Part shown: piece after piece, positions 1-5,087 of the stretch | Numbering within the stretch: the stretch's first letter is position 1 | How the letters are laid out: each line of letters opens with the position of its first letter | DNA from: Rubrivivax sp. | Lineage (GTDB): Bacteria; Pseudomonadota; Gammaproteobacteria; Burkholderiales; Burkholderiaceae_C | DNA length: 6,258 nucleotides | Assembly: GCA_030693565.1 (NCBI GenBank) | Contig: JAUYAJ010000618.1 | Coordinates: forward strand, 1-6,258 | Direction: 5' to 3' | Notes under the pieces: model-generated | Databases searched by the model: none | What the model saw: the letters and a program-made list of their open reading frames with translations, nothing else | Told to the model about the DNA's origin: nothing | Made by a program: the position numbers and the translations under genes

Positions 1-673
1 CGCACAGCTTGCGGCTGCCCAGCGCGGCGTCGAACTGCCAGGCCGGCCGCGCGGTGCGCGCGCCGCGCGCCTGCAGCACGGCGGCCGGCAGTTCAAGGCC
101 GGCGTGCAGGATCTCGGCCGGGTCCAGCCGCGCCAGCCAGCTCGGCAGTTCGGCGGCGCTGCATTCGGTCAGGCCGAGCTGGCCGCTGGCCAGGCCCAGC
201 CAGGCCAGGCCCCAGCCGTCACCGCGGCTGGCGCGGTGCAGCGCCAGCAGCAAGGTGTCGGCGCGGTCGGCCATCAGTTCGCTGTCGGTCACCGTGCCGG
301 GGGTGACGACGCGCACCACCTTGCGCTCGACCGGGCCCTTGGCGGTGGCGACGTCGCCGACCTGCTCGGCAATGGCCACCGGCTCACCGAGCTTGATCAG
401 CCGCGCCAAGTAGTTTTCCAGCGAATTCACCGGCACCCCGGCCATCACCACGGGTTCGCCGGCGCTCTGGCCGCGCGTCGTCAGCGTGATGTCGAGCAGC
501 CGGTTGGCTTTGCGCGCGTCGTCGAAGAACAGCTCGTAGAAGTCGCCCATGCGGTAGAACACCAGCGCATCGGCATGGTCGGCCTTGATGCGCAGGTACT
601 GCTGCATCATCGGTGTATGTGCAGACAGGTCCGCGGGGGGGGGAGCGGGCTGGACGGGGAAGCCTGAAGTCAT
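1..673 (-). CDS. mutS: DNA mismatch repair protein MutS, N-terminal part (3' end outside window)
   Basis: MutS recognises mismatches and small loops in newly replicated DNA and recruits MutL. About 224 codons are visible, covering the mismatch-binding domain I and the beginning of the connector domain. The diagnostic stretch MMQQYLRIKADH (residues 22-33) is followed by VFYRMGDFYELFFDDA; Phe45 and Glu47 of this FYE motif correspond to Phe36 and Glu38 of the E. coli protein, which contact the mismatched base. Further matches are PVVMAGVPV and ENYLARLIKLGEPVAIAEQVGD. The start at 673 (ATG) gives a 21-residue proline-rich leader (MTSGFPVQPAPPPADLSAHT) like that of other Burkholderiales MutS proteins; ATGs at 610 and 607 are in-frame alternatives. 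No Shine-Dalgarno is evident before any of them. Codons 11-13 are CCC CCC CCC, a nine-C run. The long open frame on the opposite strand is a shadow. Identity is very secure; the exact start is fairly secure. Confidence 0.96.
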   Translation of the reverse strand, partial: MTSGFPVQPAPPPADLSAHTPMMQQYLRIKADHADALVFYRMGDFYELFFDDARKANRLLDITLTTRGQSAGEPVVMAGVPVNSLENYLARLIKLGEPVAIAEQVGDVATAKGPVERKVVRVVTPGTVTDSELMADRADTLLLALHRASRGDGWGLAWLGLASGQLGLTECSAAELPSWLARLDPAEILHAGLELPAAVLQARGARTARPAWQFDAALGSRKLC

Positions 674-922
674 CGGGGTCTGGGGGTGGGCGGGTGTCGA
701 TGTGGATGTGGATGCTGGCGCTGTTCGTGCCTGGGTCGATGGCATCAATTGGACTGGAGGGCCTGCCCGTCAGCGCGGGGATCTTGGGCCAGGGTGATTG
801 TCGGCGGCAGGAGCGCGGGTAGCGTGCCTCAGTGCTCGATGTTTCGCCAACCCGGACGGCGATGATCCATAGGTCGGGAGATCAAGTTGGGTCTGGCAAG
901 ACGCTCGGCTGCACAGCGCGCC
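674..922. other. Gene-free region between mutS and the hairpin
   Basis: No open frame here has convincing coding character. The stretch should contain the mutS promoter on the minus strand, but I see no good -35/-10 pair. A short tandem repeat of the hexamer GATGTG lies at 699-714 (two full copies plus GATG). The only longer minus-strand frame (770-997) runs through the perfect hairpin and has Arg/Ser-rich, shadow-like composition. Confidence 0.6.
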
Positions 923-985
923 GCTAGGAGTGTGGGCGGCAGAAGGCGAACGCGGGCATCGCCTTCTGCCGCCCACACTCCTAGC
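923..985. repeat. Perfect 27-bp inverted repeat with 9-nt loop, candidate terminator
   Basis: Arms 923-949 and 959-985 are exact reverse complements, 27 of 27 bases; each outer end reads GCTAG/CTAGC and the loop 950-958 is ACGCGGGCA. The next flanking pair (922/986) does not match, so the boundary is sharp. It begins 12 nt beyond the stop codon of the toxin gene, which is transcribed toward it, so it could end or stabilise the toxin-antitoxin mRNA and separate it from mutS. There is no T-tract on either side, so it is not a standard intrinsic terminator. The perfect pairing without unpaired bases argues against an integron attC site. It could also be one copy of a dispersed palindromic repeat. 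The structure is certain; the role is inferred. Confidence 0.9.
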
Positions 986-996
986 CCTGATCGACA

Positions 997-1311
997 TCAG
1001 TGATAGTCCTCTTCACGCTGATGTCGCACCGCCAGCACGATCACTTTGGACGTACTGACGATCTCGTAAAGGGCGACATACCCAGTGCCTCCGAACGGAA
1101 TGATCAGTTCCCGTTGGGCTGGATGCTGCGCAGCCTTGCGAAAGCTGAAGGGCGTTGTCGCCAGCCGGTGCTGGGCTGCTGCCCTGACAGCGTCGATGGC
1201 AGCTTGGGCGCGATCAAGTTCTTCCGTTGTTTCGGCGCGGTCGAGCATGAACTCAAAGAGTCGTTCCAGGTCAGCTTCAGCTGCAGGTGACAGCTGAACG
1301 ACAAAGCTCAT
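997..1311 (-). CDS. ParE/RelE-superfamily toxin of a type II toxin-antitoxin pair
   Basis: The 104-aa product has the size and pattern of the ParE branch of the RelE/ParE fold: N-terminal VVQLSPAAEADLERLFEFM (two helices), a central Arg-rich stretch, then the beta-sheet core with RELIIPFGGTGYVALYEI (residues 67-84) and the C-terminal signature VLAVRHQREEDYH (residues 92-104). ParE proteins poison DNA gyrase, while RelE-like relatives cleave mRNA on the ribosome; the RHQRE-DY ending favours the ParE type, but the target cannot be fixed from sequence. The start codon overlaps the antitoxin stop in an ATGA arrangement, so translation is probably coupled and antitoxin is made first. The gene appears intact. 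A perfect hairpin follows 12 nt after the stop. Confidence 0.93.
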   Translation of the reverse strand: MSFVVQLSPAAEADLERLFEFMLDRAETTEELDRAQAAIDAVRAAAQHRLATTPFSFRKAAQHPAQRELIIPFGGTGYVALYEIVSTSKVIVLAVRHQREEDYH

Positions 1312-1580
1312 CGGCTCAGCTGTTTGCGCTTGGCGTCAAGCTTCGATTGCAGCTTTTCCAGGACGGTTTCCACGGGGACGGAAACGCCCGTCCGGTGGTA
1401 TTCGTCAGATGCTGCTTGCGCCCGGGCATGGAATGCAGTTTGCACACGCCGAAAGGCGATGGCGTTTCGCACCGTCGCTTCGACGAAGTCGGTCAGGGTT
1501 TCACCCTTCTTGAGCACGGACTCAAGTTCAGCGCGCAACTCGGGTTCGACGCGGATCTGGGGGATGACGGCGGACTTCAT
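1308..1580 (-). CDS. Ribbon-helix-helix antitoxin, YlcI/YnfO-like, partner of the ParE toxin
   Basis: The 90-aa product begins MKSAVIPQIRVEPELRAELE, a beta-strand plus helix typical of ribbon-helix-helix DNA-binding domains, followed by the second helix (GETLTDFVEATVRNAIAFRR, residues 26-45). The C-terminal half (46-90), ending in LQSKLDAKRKQLSR, is charged and probably helical and should wrap the toxin. Such antitoxins neutralise the partner and repress their own promoter as dimers. The ATG at 1580 is chosen because it begins exactly at the RHH strand; an upstream extension to 1739 in the same frame is Arg-rich and spans promoter-like DNA. There is no Shine-Dalgarno before 1580, and the -10-like box ends only 6 nt before the ATG, suggesting a leaderless message. 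The gene overlaps the toxin start by 4 nt. Confidence 0.9.
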   Translation of the reverse strand: MKSAVIPQIRVEPELRAELESVLKKGETLTDFVEATVRNAIAFRRVQTAFHARAQAASDEYHRTGVSVPVETVLEKLQSKLDAKRKQLSR

Positions 1581-1586
1581 GAGGGA

Positions 1587-1615
1587 AGTGTATTGCGTTT
1601 GAGTTACGCGCGCAA
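1587..1615 (-). promoter_or_regulatory. Candidate promoter of the toxin-antitoxin operon
   Basis: On the minus strand TTGCGC (1615-1610) and TACACT (1592-1587) are separated by 17 nt, the optimal sigma-70 spacing; they match the consensus at 3/6 and 4/6 positions. The predicted transcription start falls at about 1580, on the antitoxin ATG itself, and there is no ribosome binding site, so a leaderless mRNA is possible. It is weak by consensus but supported by position. Confidence 0.45.
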
Positions 1616-1616
1616 C
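1603..1616. promoter_or_regulatory. Candidate RHH antitoxin operator (imperfect palindrome)
   Basis: GTTACGCGCGCAAC is an imperfect palindrome, GTT-R-CGCGCG-Y-AAC in form, with 12 of 14 positions symmetric. It overlaps the -35 element, where a ribbon-helix-helix dimer would block polymerase. Binding by the adjacent antitoxin is inferred, not shown. Confidence 0.4.
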
Positions 1617-1794
1617 GCCCGTGGCTCGTGGCGCTTTTCGACAGGACAGACGGGGTCGCTGTTCGGACACTCTCCGTCGCCCGCGGCGGGCCCGCGGGCG
1701 GTAAACCAGCGCGAACCGACAGGGCAGGTCCAAGTTCAAGGGGTTCAGCGCGTAGGGCTAACAGGCCCAAAAGGACCGGGTGCGACCCAGCCTG

Positions 1795-2022
1795 TCAGGG
1801 CCGACGCGTGCGCCACTGCCGCCACAGCTTGAGCGCCACCAGCAGCATCGGTGTGGCGTGCATGGCCAGGTCGAAGATGTCGAGCGGGCGTACCAGTGCA
1901 CCTTGGACAAGCAGACGCAGCTTCTCCACCAGATGGGGCTCGGGCGTGATCGGCGCAATGGCCAGCCAGGCCGCTGGCAGCAGCAACCAGATCCACGGCA
2001 AGCGGTCGAGCCAGCTCAGCAT
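1795..2022 (-). CDS. Small conserved membrane protein (often labelled 'RND transporter')
   Basis: The 75-aa product MLSWLDRLPWIWLLLPAAWL... has two hydrophobic segments, about residues 9-25 (WIWLLLPAAWLAIAPI) and 55-68 (ATPMLLVALKLW), joined by a soluble loop with EPHLVEKLRLLVQGALVRPLDIFDL, and a basic C-terminus RQWRTRRP. From memory this pattern is shared with small proteins of Pseudomonas and Burkholderiales that databases call RND transporter, although 75 residues are far too few for an RND pump, so that name should not be taken literally. Function is unknown. The ATG at 2022 has no Shine-Dalgarno but overlaps the stop of an upstream short ORF (ATGCTGA), which suggests translation by reinitiation. 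Longer frames on the same strand (1745-2059, 1758-1958) are shadows. Confidence 0.78.
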   Translation of the reverse strand: MLSWLDRLPWIWLLLPAAWLAIAPITPEPHLVEKLRLLVQGALVRPLDIFDLAMHATPMLLVALKLWRQWRTRRP

Positions 2023-2096
2023 CGCTGGACACGCACGATGCGGCAGTGGCAGTGCGCACGGACGGTCTCGCGGGCTGCTGAAGTTTCGATGTTCAT
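2016..2096 (-). CDS. Short Cys/His-containing upstream ORF, candidate leader peptide
   Basis: A 26-codon frame, too short for ordinary gene calling, encodes MNIETSAARETV followed by RAHCHCRIVRVQRC. It has an AGGA ribosome binding site 7 nt before its ATG, and its TGA lies inside the start region of the membrane protein gene (ATGCTGA, 7-nt overlap), while that gene lacks its own ribosome binding site. This layout is what a translationally coupled leader peptide would look like. The His-Cys-His-Cys plus terminal Cys could bind a metal or make translation sensitive to cysteine supply; both are guesses. An in-frame ATG at 2123 would extend it by nine residues but has no evident ribosome binding site. 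It could be chance, but the signals at both ends are consistent. Confidence 0.45.
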   Translation of the reverse strand: MNIETSAARETVRAHCHCRIVRVQRC

Positions 2097-2103
2097 GGGT
2101 GGT

Positions 2104-2107
2104 TCCT
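2104..2107 (-). promoter_or_regulatory. Ribosome binding site of the short ORF
   Basis: AGGA lies 7 nt before the ATG at 2096. It selects that ATG rather than the in-frame ATG at 2123, and is the only clear ribosome binding site of this two-gene unit. Confidence 0.5.
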
Positions 2108-2142
2108 GCGTAGCGGTCGCCATGAGATGGCCGGCCACCGGG

Positions 2143-2148
2143 AGTCTA
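2143..2148 (-). promoter_or_regulatory. Possible -10 box for the short ORF / membrane protein unit
   Basis: TAGACT on the minus strand matches TATAAT at 4/6 positions and would start transcription near 2136, giving a leader of about 40 nt. There is no recognisable -35 element, so this is weak. Confidence 0.2.
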
Positions 2149-2366
2149 TGCAATGAACGGGCGCGCAGTCCGAGACCTCGGCACGGCGCCCCCTTCGCAC
2201 GGCGTCAGCGGCATGCCCGGCCGCCTGCTGACCCGGGCCCATGGGCATCGGCTACAGCAGCCACAACGCAGCGCAAGGGGTTTGGAGTCGCAGCGTGAGC
2301 GGCGGCCCTGCGTCGTCCCATTCAGAGCTGCGACTGTCCGAAGTGGGTCGATGGCGCAGCGGCGGC

Positions 2367-2414
2367 ATTGCCGCCTCGGCCGCCTGGAATTGCCCGATGC
2401 GCTCTAACATTGCC
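2367..2414 (+). repeat. Three ATTGCC repeats spaced about two helical turns apart
   Basis: ATTGCC occurs at 2367-2372, 2389-2394 and 2409-2414; start-to-start distances are 22 and 20 bp. The outer two are part of a longer 9-bp match, CATTGCCGC, at 2366-2374 and 2408-2416, exactly 42 bp apart. The first lies in a small hairpin (GGCGGC-ATT-GCCGCC, 2361-2375). The array covers the expected promoter of the following regulator gene and ends at its ATG, so it may be an operator for autoregulation or binding by another factor. Confidence 0.45.
2405..2410 (+). promoter_or_regulatory. Candidate -10 box for a leaderless hydrolase-LuxR transcript
   Basis: TAACAT matches TATAAT at 4/6 positions and ends 6 nt before the ATG at 2417. 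No Shine-Dalgarno lies between, and no good -35 element lies upstream (GCCTGG at the 17-nt distance). The placement is that of leaderless genes; an activator could compensate for the missing -35. Confidence 0.35.
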
Positions 2415-2416
2415 GC

Positions 2417-3481
2417 ATGCCTTCGCCCCACCGCCCGCTCGAGCACGAACTGCGCTTCACGCAAGTGTCCTCGGGTGCGCGCATCGCCTGGGCGCGCAGC
2501 GGCCGTGCGGGCGCCCCGGTGCTGCTGCGTGCGGCGCACTGGATGACCCACGTCGACTACGACCTGCGTTCCCCGCTGTGGCGGCCGCTGATAGCGCAGC
2601 TTGGCCGTCAACTGGAAGTGGTGCGTTACGACGAGCGCGGCTGCGGTTTGTCTACCGCAGACGACGTGCCCCTGGGCCTGGACGCCTCGGTCGAAGAACT
2701 CGAAGCGGTGACGCAAGCCCACGGCGCCAAGACCTTTGCCTTGTTGGGCATCTCAGGCGGGGCGGCTGCGGCAGTGGCCTTTGCGGCGCGGCATCCCGAG
2801 CGGGTCTCCCACCTGGTGCTGTTGGCCGGCAGCACGCATGGTTTGCTGCACCGCAAGCCCTCGCCTGAAGCGCTGGCCTTCCATGAGACGCAGTTGAGGC
2901 TCATCGAGCTCGGCTGGGGCCGCGCGGATCCTGGGGTTCAGCACATGTTCACCAGCCGCTTCATGCCCGACGGCAACGCCGAGCAGATCGCTTCGTTCAA
3001 CGAACACCAGCGCCTGAGTTGCAACGGCTTGCGCGCTGCGGCCATTCTTCGCGCGCGGGCCGCGCTGGACGTGCGCCAGCTCGCCCGGGCATTGAAAGTA
3101 CCCACGCTGGTGATGCACTGCGAAGGCGATGTGTCCGTGCCGCTGGCCCTGGGGCACGAACTGGCCGCGAGCATTCCGGGTGCCCGCTTCGAGATGCTGC
3201 GATCCCGCAACCATATCCCGACGGTGCAAGAGCCGGCGTTCGAGCGGCTGTGTGAGCTCATCACCGAGTTTGTCGCGCACAAGCCTTTGCCGCCGTCGCT
3301 GACCCCGCGCGAACGCGAACTGGCGGGTCTTGTCGGGCAGGGTCTGGACAACCTGCAGATCGCCGCCCGGCTGGGCCTTGCCGACAAGACCGTGCGCAAC
3401 ATGCTGTCGGCGCTGTACACCAAGCTCGGCGTCGAAGGCCGCGCCATGGCGGTGGTCAAGGTGCGGGACATGGGCCTGTAG
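2417..3481 (+). CDS. Alpha/beta hydrolase fused to a C-terminal LuxR-type HTH domain
   Basis: This 354-aa protein joins an alpha/beta-hydrolase (about residues 12-287) to a LuxR/GerE DNA-binding domain (about 295-352). In the hydrolase the nucleophile elbow is GISGG with Ser113, the acid is probably Asp238 (HCEGDVSVP) and the base His266 (RNHIPT), so the catalytic triad looks complete; VVRYDERGCGLST (68-80) is the typical strand 4 region of the subfamily also found fused to adenylate cyclases. The HTH starts LTPRERELAGLVGQGL, with NLQIAARLGLADKTVRNML holding the turn and recognition helix. It is probably a cytoplasmic transcription factor that senses, and perhaps hydrolyses, a small ester- or lactone-like ligand. 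It leads a cluster with a second hydrolase (65-nt gap) and an EthD protein, its likely targets. The start has no ribosome binding site and may be leaderless. The ligand is unknown. Confidence 0.9.
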   Translation: MPSPHRPLEHELRFTQVSSGARIAWARSGRAGAPVLLRAAHWMTHVDYDLRSPLWRPLIAQLGRQLEVVRYDERGCGLSTADDVPLGLDASVEELEAVTQAHGAKTFALLGISGGAAAAVAFAARHPERVSHLVLLAGSTHGLLHRKPSPEALAFHETQLRLIELGWGRADPGVQHMFTSRFMPDGNAEQIASFNEHQRLSCNGLRAAAILRARAALDVRQLARALKVPTLVMHCEGDVSVPLALGHELAASIPGARFEMLRSRNHIPTVQEPAFERLCELITEFVAHKPLPPSLTPRERELAGLVGQGLDNLQIAARLGLADKTVRNMLSALYTKLGVEGRAMAVVKVRDMGL

Positions 3482-3546
3482 TCCGGGACTTGAGTGGGCC
3501 GCTCGGGACGCCTGTCCCGTAGCCAGGGCGCCGCCGCGGCAGTGAA

Positions 3547-4350
3547 ATGCCGTCAGCCAAACCTTCCGAGCCCGACATGTTCATCCCACGCACCGGGGCC
3601 CAGCTGTACACGCTGAGTTTTGGCCAGGGCCCGCTCACCCTGCTGGCGGTGGGCGGCTGGATCGGTAGCGGCGAGATCTGGCACCCGCTCTTCGGGCATC
3701 TGCCGCATTGGCGCTGCATCAGCGTCGACCACCGCGGCACCGGCGCCAGCACGCGCAGTGGTCCCATCACCGTGGACGACATGGCCGATGACCTGCTGGC
3801 CGTGGCCGACGCACTGCAGGTAGGCCCTTGTGTGCTGGCAGCCGAGTCGGCCGGTGCCGCGGTGGCCTTGCGCGCCGTGCAACGCGCGCCCCGGCGCTTC
3901 ATCGGCCAAGTGCTGGTCGGTGCGGCTTGGCAGCGCAAGGAAGCGGGCGCCTCCGACACCTTCATTGCCAGCCTGCGGCGCGACTACACCGGCACGCTGC
4001 GAAGCTTCATCGACAACTGCCTTCCAGAGACGGACAGCGCCGCGCTTCGGTGGTGGACCTTGCAGATGTTGACGCGAGCCAGCATCGACGACGCGGTGGC
4101 GCTGATTCGTTGCCGCGAACAGATCGCGCCCGTCGATGACCTTGCCCGGCTGTCATTGCCGACGCTGTTGATACACGGCGAGCGCGATCGAATCGCGCCG
4201 CTGCAGGGCTCACGCGAGCTCGCCGAGCGACTGGCCCGCGCCGAGCTGCACGTCTTGCCAGGTCTTGGCCACGTTCCCATCGTCACAGCGCCCGCCCAGG
4301 TGGCAGCCTTGATCGACGAGTTTGGCAAGCGCGCTGCCCAGGCCGCTTGA
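3547..4350 (+). CDS. Stand-alone alpha/beta hydrolase
   Basis: The 267-aa product is a single-domain alpha/beta-fold hydrolase. Visible elements are the oxyanion-side strand LLAVGGWIGSGEIW (32-45), the strand VDHRGTGAST (60-69), the nucleophile elbow AESAG with Ser101 (first Gly of GxSxG replaced by Ala, as in many relatives), the acid Asp214 in IHGERDRIAP, and His242 in GLGHVPIVTAP. It should be a cytoplasmic esterase, lactonase or C-C bond hydrolase; the substrate cannot be told. Position in the cluster suggests it is controlled by the preceding hydrolase-LuxR regulator and works with the EthD protein 52 nt downstream. The ATG at 3547 has no good ribosome binding site; Met11 at 3577, beginning MFIPRTGAQLYTLSFG, may be the true start since family homology would begin there. 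Confidence 0.88.
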   Translation: MPSAKPSEPDMFIPRTGAQLYTLSFGQGPLTLLAVGGWIGSGEIWHPLFGHLPHWRCISVDHRGTGASTRSGPITVDDMADDLLAVADALQVGPCVLAAESAGAAVALRAVQRAPRRFIGQVLVGAAWQRKEAGASDTFIASLRRDYTGTLRSFIDNCLPETDSAALRWWTLQMLTRASIDDAVALIRCREQIAPVDDLARLSLPTLLIHGERDRIAPLQGSRELAERLARAELHVLPGLGHVPIVTAPAQVAALIDEFGKRAAQAA

Positions 4351-4391
4351 GCAAGGCGATGAAGCGAGTTTTCAACCCCAACCATCAACCC

Positions 4392-4395
4392 AGGA
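4392..4395 (+). promoter_or_regulatory. Ribosome binding site deciding the EthD start
   Basis: AGGA with 7 nt to the ATG at 4403. It rules against the longer in-frame TTG start at 4322, which would overlap the hydrolase. Confidence 0.7.
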
Positions 4396-4402
4396 AATCG
4401 AC

Positions 4403-4723
4403 ATGGATCGAGTCACACCCGCACTGAAGCTGTCCGTCTTGTACGGCCAACCGAAGGACCCGGCCGCCTTCGAAGCCCACTACCTGGGCACGCACATGCC
4501 CTTGGTGGCTGCCGCGCCCGCCCCTGCAAGCGCCGAGGCCACCATCGGCCTGCCTGGCCCCGACGGATCGGCGCCACCGTTCTACCGGCTGTTCGAAGCC
4601 TGGTTCGACAGCGCTGAACATCTGGCTGCAGTGACCGGCTCACCGGCGTGGCAACGGGTCGTCGCCGACGTGCCCAACTTTGCATCGGGCGGCGTGACCA
4701 TCCTGCTGTCGCAGCGGGCCTGA
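4403..4723 (+). CDS. EthD-domain protein
   Basis: The 106-aa product has the size of single EthD domains, which form dimeric alpha+beta barrels. The hallmark is at residues 10-35: LSVLYGQPKDPAAFEAHYLGTHMPLV, where the Y-x(3)-HMPL segment (Tyr27, His31) is the family signature. It is followed by FYRLFEAWFDSAEHLAAVTGSPAWQRVVADVPNF (60-93), the second half of the fold. EthD was named for a gene needed for ethyl tert-butyl ether breakdown; relatives act in oxidation or cyclisation of aromatic or polyketide-like compounds, often with no known activity of their own. Last gene of the cluster headed by the hydrolase-LuxR regulator, 52 nt after the second hydrolase, with its own clear ribosome binding site, so probably co-transcribed. 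This points to a catabolic or small-molecule processing role. Confidence 0.85.
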   Translation: MDRVTPALKLSVLYGQPKDPAAFEAHYLGTHMPLVAAAPAPASAEATIGLPGPDGSAPPFYRLFEAWFDSAEHLAAVTGSPAWQRVVADVPNFASGGVTILLSQRA

Positions 4724-4776
4724 GGCATCGCTGCGCCGCTTCGCGCCGGACCTTCCCAGCTGACACGCTCGCCTTG

Positions 4777-4813
4777 TCGCGCCGGTACCGCCCGGGCGCG
4801 AGTGTGCAGTTTT
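4777..4813 (+). terminator. Possible terminator of the hydrolase cluster
   Basis: TCGCGCC (4777-4783) pairs with GGCGCGA (4795-4801), a 7-bp GC-rich stem with an 11-nt loop, followed after 8 nt by TTTT (4810-4813). It lies 54 nt past the EthD stop. The long gap before a short T-run makes it a weak candidate. Confidence 0.3.
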
Positions 4814-4926
4814 ACAGACCGCTGTCCGACGCGCCGTCGTTCACCGCGACTGTCGGCTCAGGGTCGCTATGGAGAGCACTGCAGCGGAAAGCGCTCGCCG
4901 CAGCGTGCATGCTGGGGCCCCGAAAC

Positions 4927-4999
4927 CATGCGTAGGTTTTTGCCGGGATTGGCGAGGCGTCCTGCTATCGAACTACGCATAGTCGGCATCTATGCATAG
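4927..4999. repeat. Group of CTAYGCATAG-like palindromic repeats
   Basis: CTACGCATAG (4973-4982) and CTATGCATAG (4990-4999) differ at one base, are 17 bp apart, and the second is a perfect palindrome. ATGCGTAG at 4928-4935 is the exact inverse of CTACGCAT at 4973-4980. They are relatively AT-rich islands in GC-rich DNA and resemble a protein-binding cluster, but no promoter or gene start lies next to them. Confidence 0.5.
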
Positions 5000-5062
5000 G
5001 GGTCGACGAGACCCAGTCGCCTGGCCAAGCCCGTCGCCGCAAAGCCGACGCCCAAGTTGCGA

Positions 5063-5087
5063 TGCCGTGAAGCTTTCGCTCACGGCA
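5063..5087 (-). terminator. Hairpin with GAAA tetraloop spanning the stop codon
   Basis: TGCCGTGA (5063-5070) pairs with TCACGGCA (5080-5087). On the minus strand the loop reads GCGAAAGCT, which can fold further into an AGC-GAAA-GCT tetraloop hairpin with one bulged T, about a 10-bp stem. It contains the TGA of the hypothetical gene. No U-tract follows, so it may be an mRNA-end stabiliser rather than a true intrinsic terminator. Confidence 0.4.

Larger units (their letters stand above)
4724..5062. other. Gene-free convergent intergenic region
   Basis: It lies between the end of the plus-strand hydrolase cluster and the end of the minus-strand hypothetical gene. Open frames here (such as 4802-4999 plus and 4965-5180 minus) are short, Arg/Ser-rich and unconvincing. 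It contains a possible terminator (4777-4813) and a group of CTAYGCATAG-type repeats (4927-4999). I see no tRNA, transposase remnant or CRISPR. Confidence 0.6.

Noticed and set aside
104..667. 187-codon plus-strand frame (His/Gln/Gly-rich)
   Set aside because: It lies antisense to mutS, whose protein sequence is unmistakable; long antisense frames are expected in GC-rich DNA.
923..985. Integron attC site
   Set aside because: attC sites are imperfect palindromes with extrahelical bases and R/L core sites; this one is perfectly paired and no such cores or cassettes are visible.
770..997. 75-codon minus-strand frame
   Set aside because: It runs through both arms of the perfect hairpin and has Arg/Ser-rich shadow composition with no recognisable motif.
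1308..1739. Longer antitoxin form of 143 residues
   Set aside because: The extra 53 residues are Arg-rich, non-homologous, and cover the candidate promoter and operator; the RHH domain begins at the ATG at 1580.
1761..1796. Possible terminator of the membrane protein gene (ACAGGC...GCCTGT with inner GGGT-GCG-ACCC)
   Set aside because: Only a 6-bp outer stem with a long, poorly paired interior and no T-tract; too weak to annotate.
1628..2298. Plus-strand frames opposite the membrane protein (1628-2113, 1780-2298)
   Set aside because: They are low-complexity, without motifs, and antisense to the small membrane protein, which has a coherent hydrophobic pattern.
2252..2722. 156-codon minus-strand frame
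   Set aside because: It is antisense to the hydrolase-LuxR gene and promoter, with no recognisable domain.
4322..4723. 133-residue EthD form starting at TTG 4322
   Set aside because: It overlaps the end of the hydrolase gene, lacks homology in the added part, and the ATG at 4403 has a well-placed AGGA.
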